This document shows positions 62,231-64,000 of a stretch of DNA of 64,000 nt, one piece after another. The stretch is taken from positions 62,001 through 126,000 of the forward strand of contig NZ_JACIEQ010000005.1 of assembly GCF_014196965.1 (NCBI RefSeq), given 5' to 3'. Source of the DNA: Actibacterium naphthalenivorans (GTDB lineage: Bacteria > Pseudomonadota > Alphaproteobacteria > Rhodobacterales > Rhodobacteraceae). Position 1 is the stretch's first letter; each line of letters starts with the position of its first letter. The notes beneath the pieces are model-generated. The model had not been told where the DNA came from, searched no databases, and saw only the letters and a program-made list of their open reading frames with translations. The position numbers were made by a program, and so were the translations under genes.

Positions 62231-63433
62231 TCACCCGACGACGAACCGGTGCTGGGTATCAGAGGGCAGCGGCAGGCGCAGCCAGATCGGCATGTGATCG
62301 GAAAAATCATGCTCGAACCGGGCGTATTCAGGCGCGCCATCCGGCCCCCGCCCCGGCCCGGCCTCGACGAACAGCCGGGTGAAATCGAACATGCCATAGT
62401 CGAACCCGTCGGGGCCCAGCGTGCCGGCCAGCCCGTTGTGCCGCCCGCGCGGCAGCCGGTCGTCCAGCGCGACCCAGGCGATATGGTCAAAGGTTTCGTC
62501 CTTGCGCGCATTGGTGTGCAGGCCACCGTCCAGGAACGGAAAATTCACCTTGGCCGTCAGCCCCCTCTCGGCGTTCAGGTCGGTGATGTAGGTCTCGATC
62601 CCCCGTCTGCGACGGTCGAGGCTGGATTCGAAATCAAGGTTCAGATCGGCCATCAGAAGATAGATCTTGCCATCCCGCACCACCGTCTGCGCGCTGTCGA
62701 TCAGCAGCCATTCGAGCAGGGCAAAGAATTCCTGCTCGCGCTCGCGCTTGTTCTTGCCCGACACCAGATGCGCGTTGACGCAATAGAACGCGTAGCTGCC
62801 CTGCGGCCCGTCGATCACGAATTCCACAAGATGCGGCGACCGGATGAACTGCACGAAATTATCCAGCCGGTCGGCGGCCAGCCGGGTGGTGCCGCTGATC
62901 CAGTGCAGGGCACGGTCCAGAAACCCCGGATCGGCCGTCTCGCCAAGCTGATTGGCGATCGAGGTCGCCATCGCCGCGTTGATGTTGGACAGGATCGCGG
63001 TACGGTCATAGGATAGATCCGACGCCAGATCGCCGCGCCGCACCCGCGCGGTATTGAACAGAAACGCGCTGCGTTCGGCCATGCCCTTGCGATTGCGCGT
63101 CGGCGCCCGGCCCGTCACGTCGGAAATCACCAGCGCATAGGCGCCCCCCGCCGCGTTCAGCCGGTCGCGCAGCGCGTAGATCGAGCCGGTATCGCTCTGC
63201 ACCTCCTGTATCGCCACAAGGTCGCATTCCCGGCAGAACCGTTCAATCATCGCAAAGGCGCCGGGGCTTTTCTTCGGCCCGGTGCCATCGGCGAGCGCGC
63301 CGAACTTGCGGATGTTCCACGAGGCCAGAACAACCGATCCCGCGCGCCGTTCGGGCATGCCATAGGCCGCCGGGCCGGCCTCGAGCGTCATGTTGATGCG
63401 TTGCCATTCGGCGGCTGAAAAAGGTGCGGCCAT
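62231..63433 (-). CDS. Endonuclease/exonuclease/phosphatase family protein
   Basis: A 400-residue protein with an EEP fold. The opening strand is SVVLASWNIRKFG with the first Asn; then CDLVAIQEVQSDTGSIYALR (Glu), FYCVNAHLVSGKNK (N-H), YLLMADLNLDFESSLDRR (D-x-N), and HDFSDHMPIWLRLPLP (D-H). All expected metal ligands are present, so it should be active as a phosphodiesterase or nuclease. No signal peptide is seen. Start is the ATG at 63433 near AGATTTCAG; the longer open frame upstream has no support. Confidence 0.85.
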   Translation of the reverse strand: MAAPFSAAEWQRINMTLEAGPAAYGMPERRAGSVVLASWNIRKFGALADGTGPKKSPGAFAMIERFCRECDLVAIQEVQSDTGSIYALRDRLNAAGGAYALVISDVTGRAPTRNRKGMAERSAFLFNTARVRRGDLASDLSYDRTAILSNINAAMATSIANQLGETADPGFLDRALHWISGTTRLAADRLDNFVQFIRSPHLVEFVIDGPQGSYAFYCVNAHLVSGKNKREREQEFFALLEWLLIDSAQTVVRDGKIYLLMADLNLDFESSLDRRRRGIETYITDLNAERGLTAKVNFPFLDGGLHTNARKDETFDHIAWVALDDRLPRGRHNGLAGTLGPDGFDYGMFDFTRLFVEAGPGRGPDGAPEYARFEHDFSDHMPIWLRLPLPSDTQHRFVVG

Positions 63434-63606
63434 CTGAAATCTCCCGAAACAATGCCCCCATTCTGCCTGCCCCGGCGATTCCCGCAAAGCCCGGCGCACG
63501 CCCGCCCCGGCCTTGCGCGATGTTCCGGCACACCTGCGCCGATGGCCGGGCAGCATCGCCTTGCCCGCGCCCCCCGGGGCGGGCTAAGGTCACGCAGGTT
63601 TCGCCA

Positions 63607-63909
63607 ATGGACATCATGCCCCGCGCCACGTTCTTCCTGTTTTTGTGCCTTCTCGGCAGTTGCGCGCGGTTTCCCCAGATCACGGCGGCGGTCGGCGAGG
63701 GCGCCAAGAACGCCCCCTTCCCCGCGATCCAGCCGATGGATGCGGTGCTGGCAGACGCGGCGCAGGTGCAAACCGACGATGAGACAGGCGCCCGCCTTGC
63801 CGCCCGCGCCGAAACGCTGCGCCGCAGGGCCCGCGCCCTGGGCGGCCCCGTTCTTAGCCGGACCGAACGCCGACAGCTGCTGGACGCGGTATCACGTCAT
63901 GCGCTTTAG
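63607..63909 (+). CDS. Small lipoprotein
   Basis: A 100-residue protein with a lipoprotein signal (RATFFLFLCLLGSC, Cys at about 19). The mature part is helical and charged (GARLAARAETLRRRARALGG), with no recognised domain. Two start codons are possible (63607 or 63616); the first has AGG at good distance. The previous 173 bases show no other gene signal. Confidence 0.6.
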   Translation: MDIMPRATFFLFLCLLGSCARFPQITAAVGEGAKNAPFPAIQPMDAVLADAAQVQTDDETGARLAARAETLRRRARALGGPVLSRTERRQLLDAVSRHAL

Positions 63910-63985
63910 GCGCAGCCGCGTTGCAAGCCCCGCCGCAACACGCTAACACCCGGTCGATCGCGGCACATCTGCAGGAGTTTCCCTC

Positions 63986-64000
63986 ATGTCCACCCCCCTG
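63986..64000 (+). CDS. Start of a further gene, cut off by the window end
   Basis: An ATG at 63986 preceded by GCAGGAGTTTCCCTC, a strong ribosome site. Only five codons (MSTPL) are visible. The product cannot be named. Confidence 0.4.

Overview
The window looks like chromosomal DNA from a GC-rich alphaproteobacterium, most likely family Rhodobacteraceae (Rhodobacterales). The evidence is a PhyR-NepR-EcfG general stress locus with EcfG-type promoters, a soxBDAG sarcosine oxidase operon, RibBX-type DHBP synthase, several small families typical of Rhodobacterales (DUF6324, DUF6476), and a tRNA-His with no encoded G-1 and an A73 discriminator. There is no sign of prophage, insertion sequences, CRISPR or plasmid functions. 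Assignments rest on reading translated proteins and motifs; no database search was run.

Region 1 (1-4.1 kb) is the general stress response core: a sensor histidine kinase cut by the window edge, ecfG, nepR (51 aa) and divergent phyR, then dps, a DUF1328 membrane peptide, a DUF883 protein and a YqjE-like protein. Five sites match GGAAC-N16/17-CGTT exactly, and all lie in front of these genes, so regulator and part of its regulon are adjacent. Region 2 (4.1-13.2 kb) holds an unusual set: a DUF5132-like protein, an HMA_2-like protein, a MetK-like protein that has lost several active-site residues, a P-type cation ATPase with a cysteine-free HMA-like N-terminus, and a divergent phosphotransferase/P-loop kinase fusion. 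An FNR-like box lies between the two divergent units.

Region 3 (13.3-31.3 kb) is mostly housekeeping: O-acetylhomoserine sulfhydrylase, a SIMPL protein, a large PilM/PilP-like membrane protein, a KefC-type antiporter, the Suv3-like helicase/S4/FdxA/CarD set, lipid-binding and hydrolase genes, two catabolic enzymes (2-hydroxyacid dehydrogenase, FAH family), oligoendopeptidase F, and small stress-type proteins. Region 4 (31.4-36.3 kb) has rpoH, rluD, a CDP-alcohol phosphatidyltransferase, tRNA-His, mmcB and a structured non-coding RNA candidate (possibly 6S RNA).

Region 5 (36.3-47.8 kb) is the riboflavin cluster nrdR-ribD ... ribE-(unknown)-ribBX-ribH-nusB. It is split by an oppositely oriented capsule block: kpsS, a tiny lipoprotein, a Wza-like exporter and kpsC. 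Region 6 (47.8-58.5 kb) has dnaG-rpoD, soxBDAG and an NAD-type glutamate dehydrogenase, so sarcosine demethylation sits beside amino-acid nitrogen metabolism. Region 7 (58.8-64 kb) is a TadG/TadE-like pseudopilin group, an endonuclease/exonuclease/phosphatase family protein and small envelope proteins.
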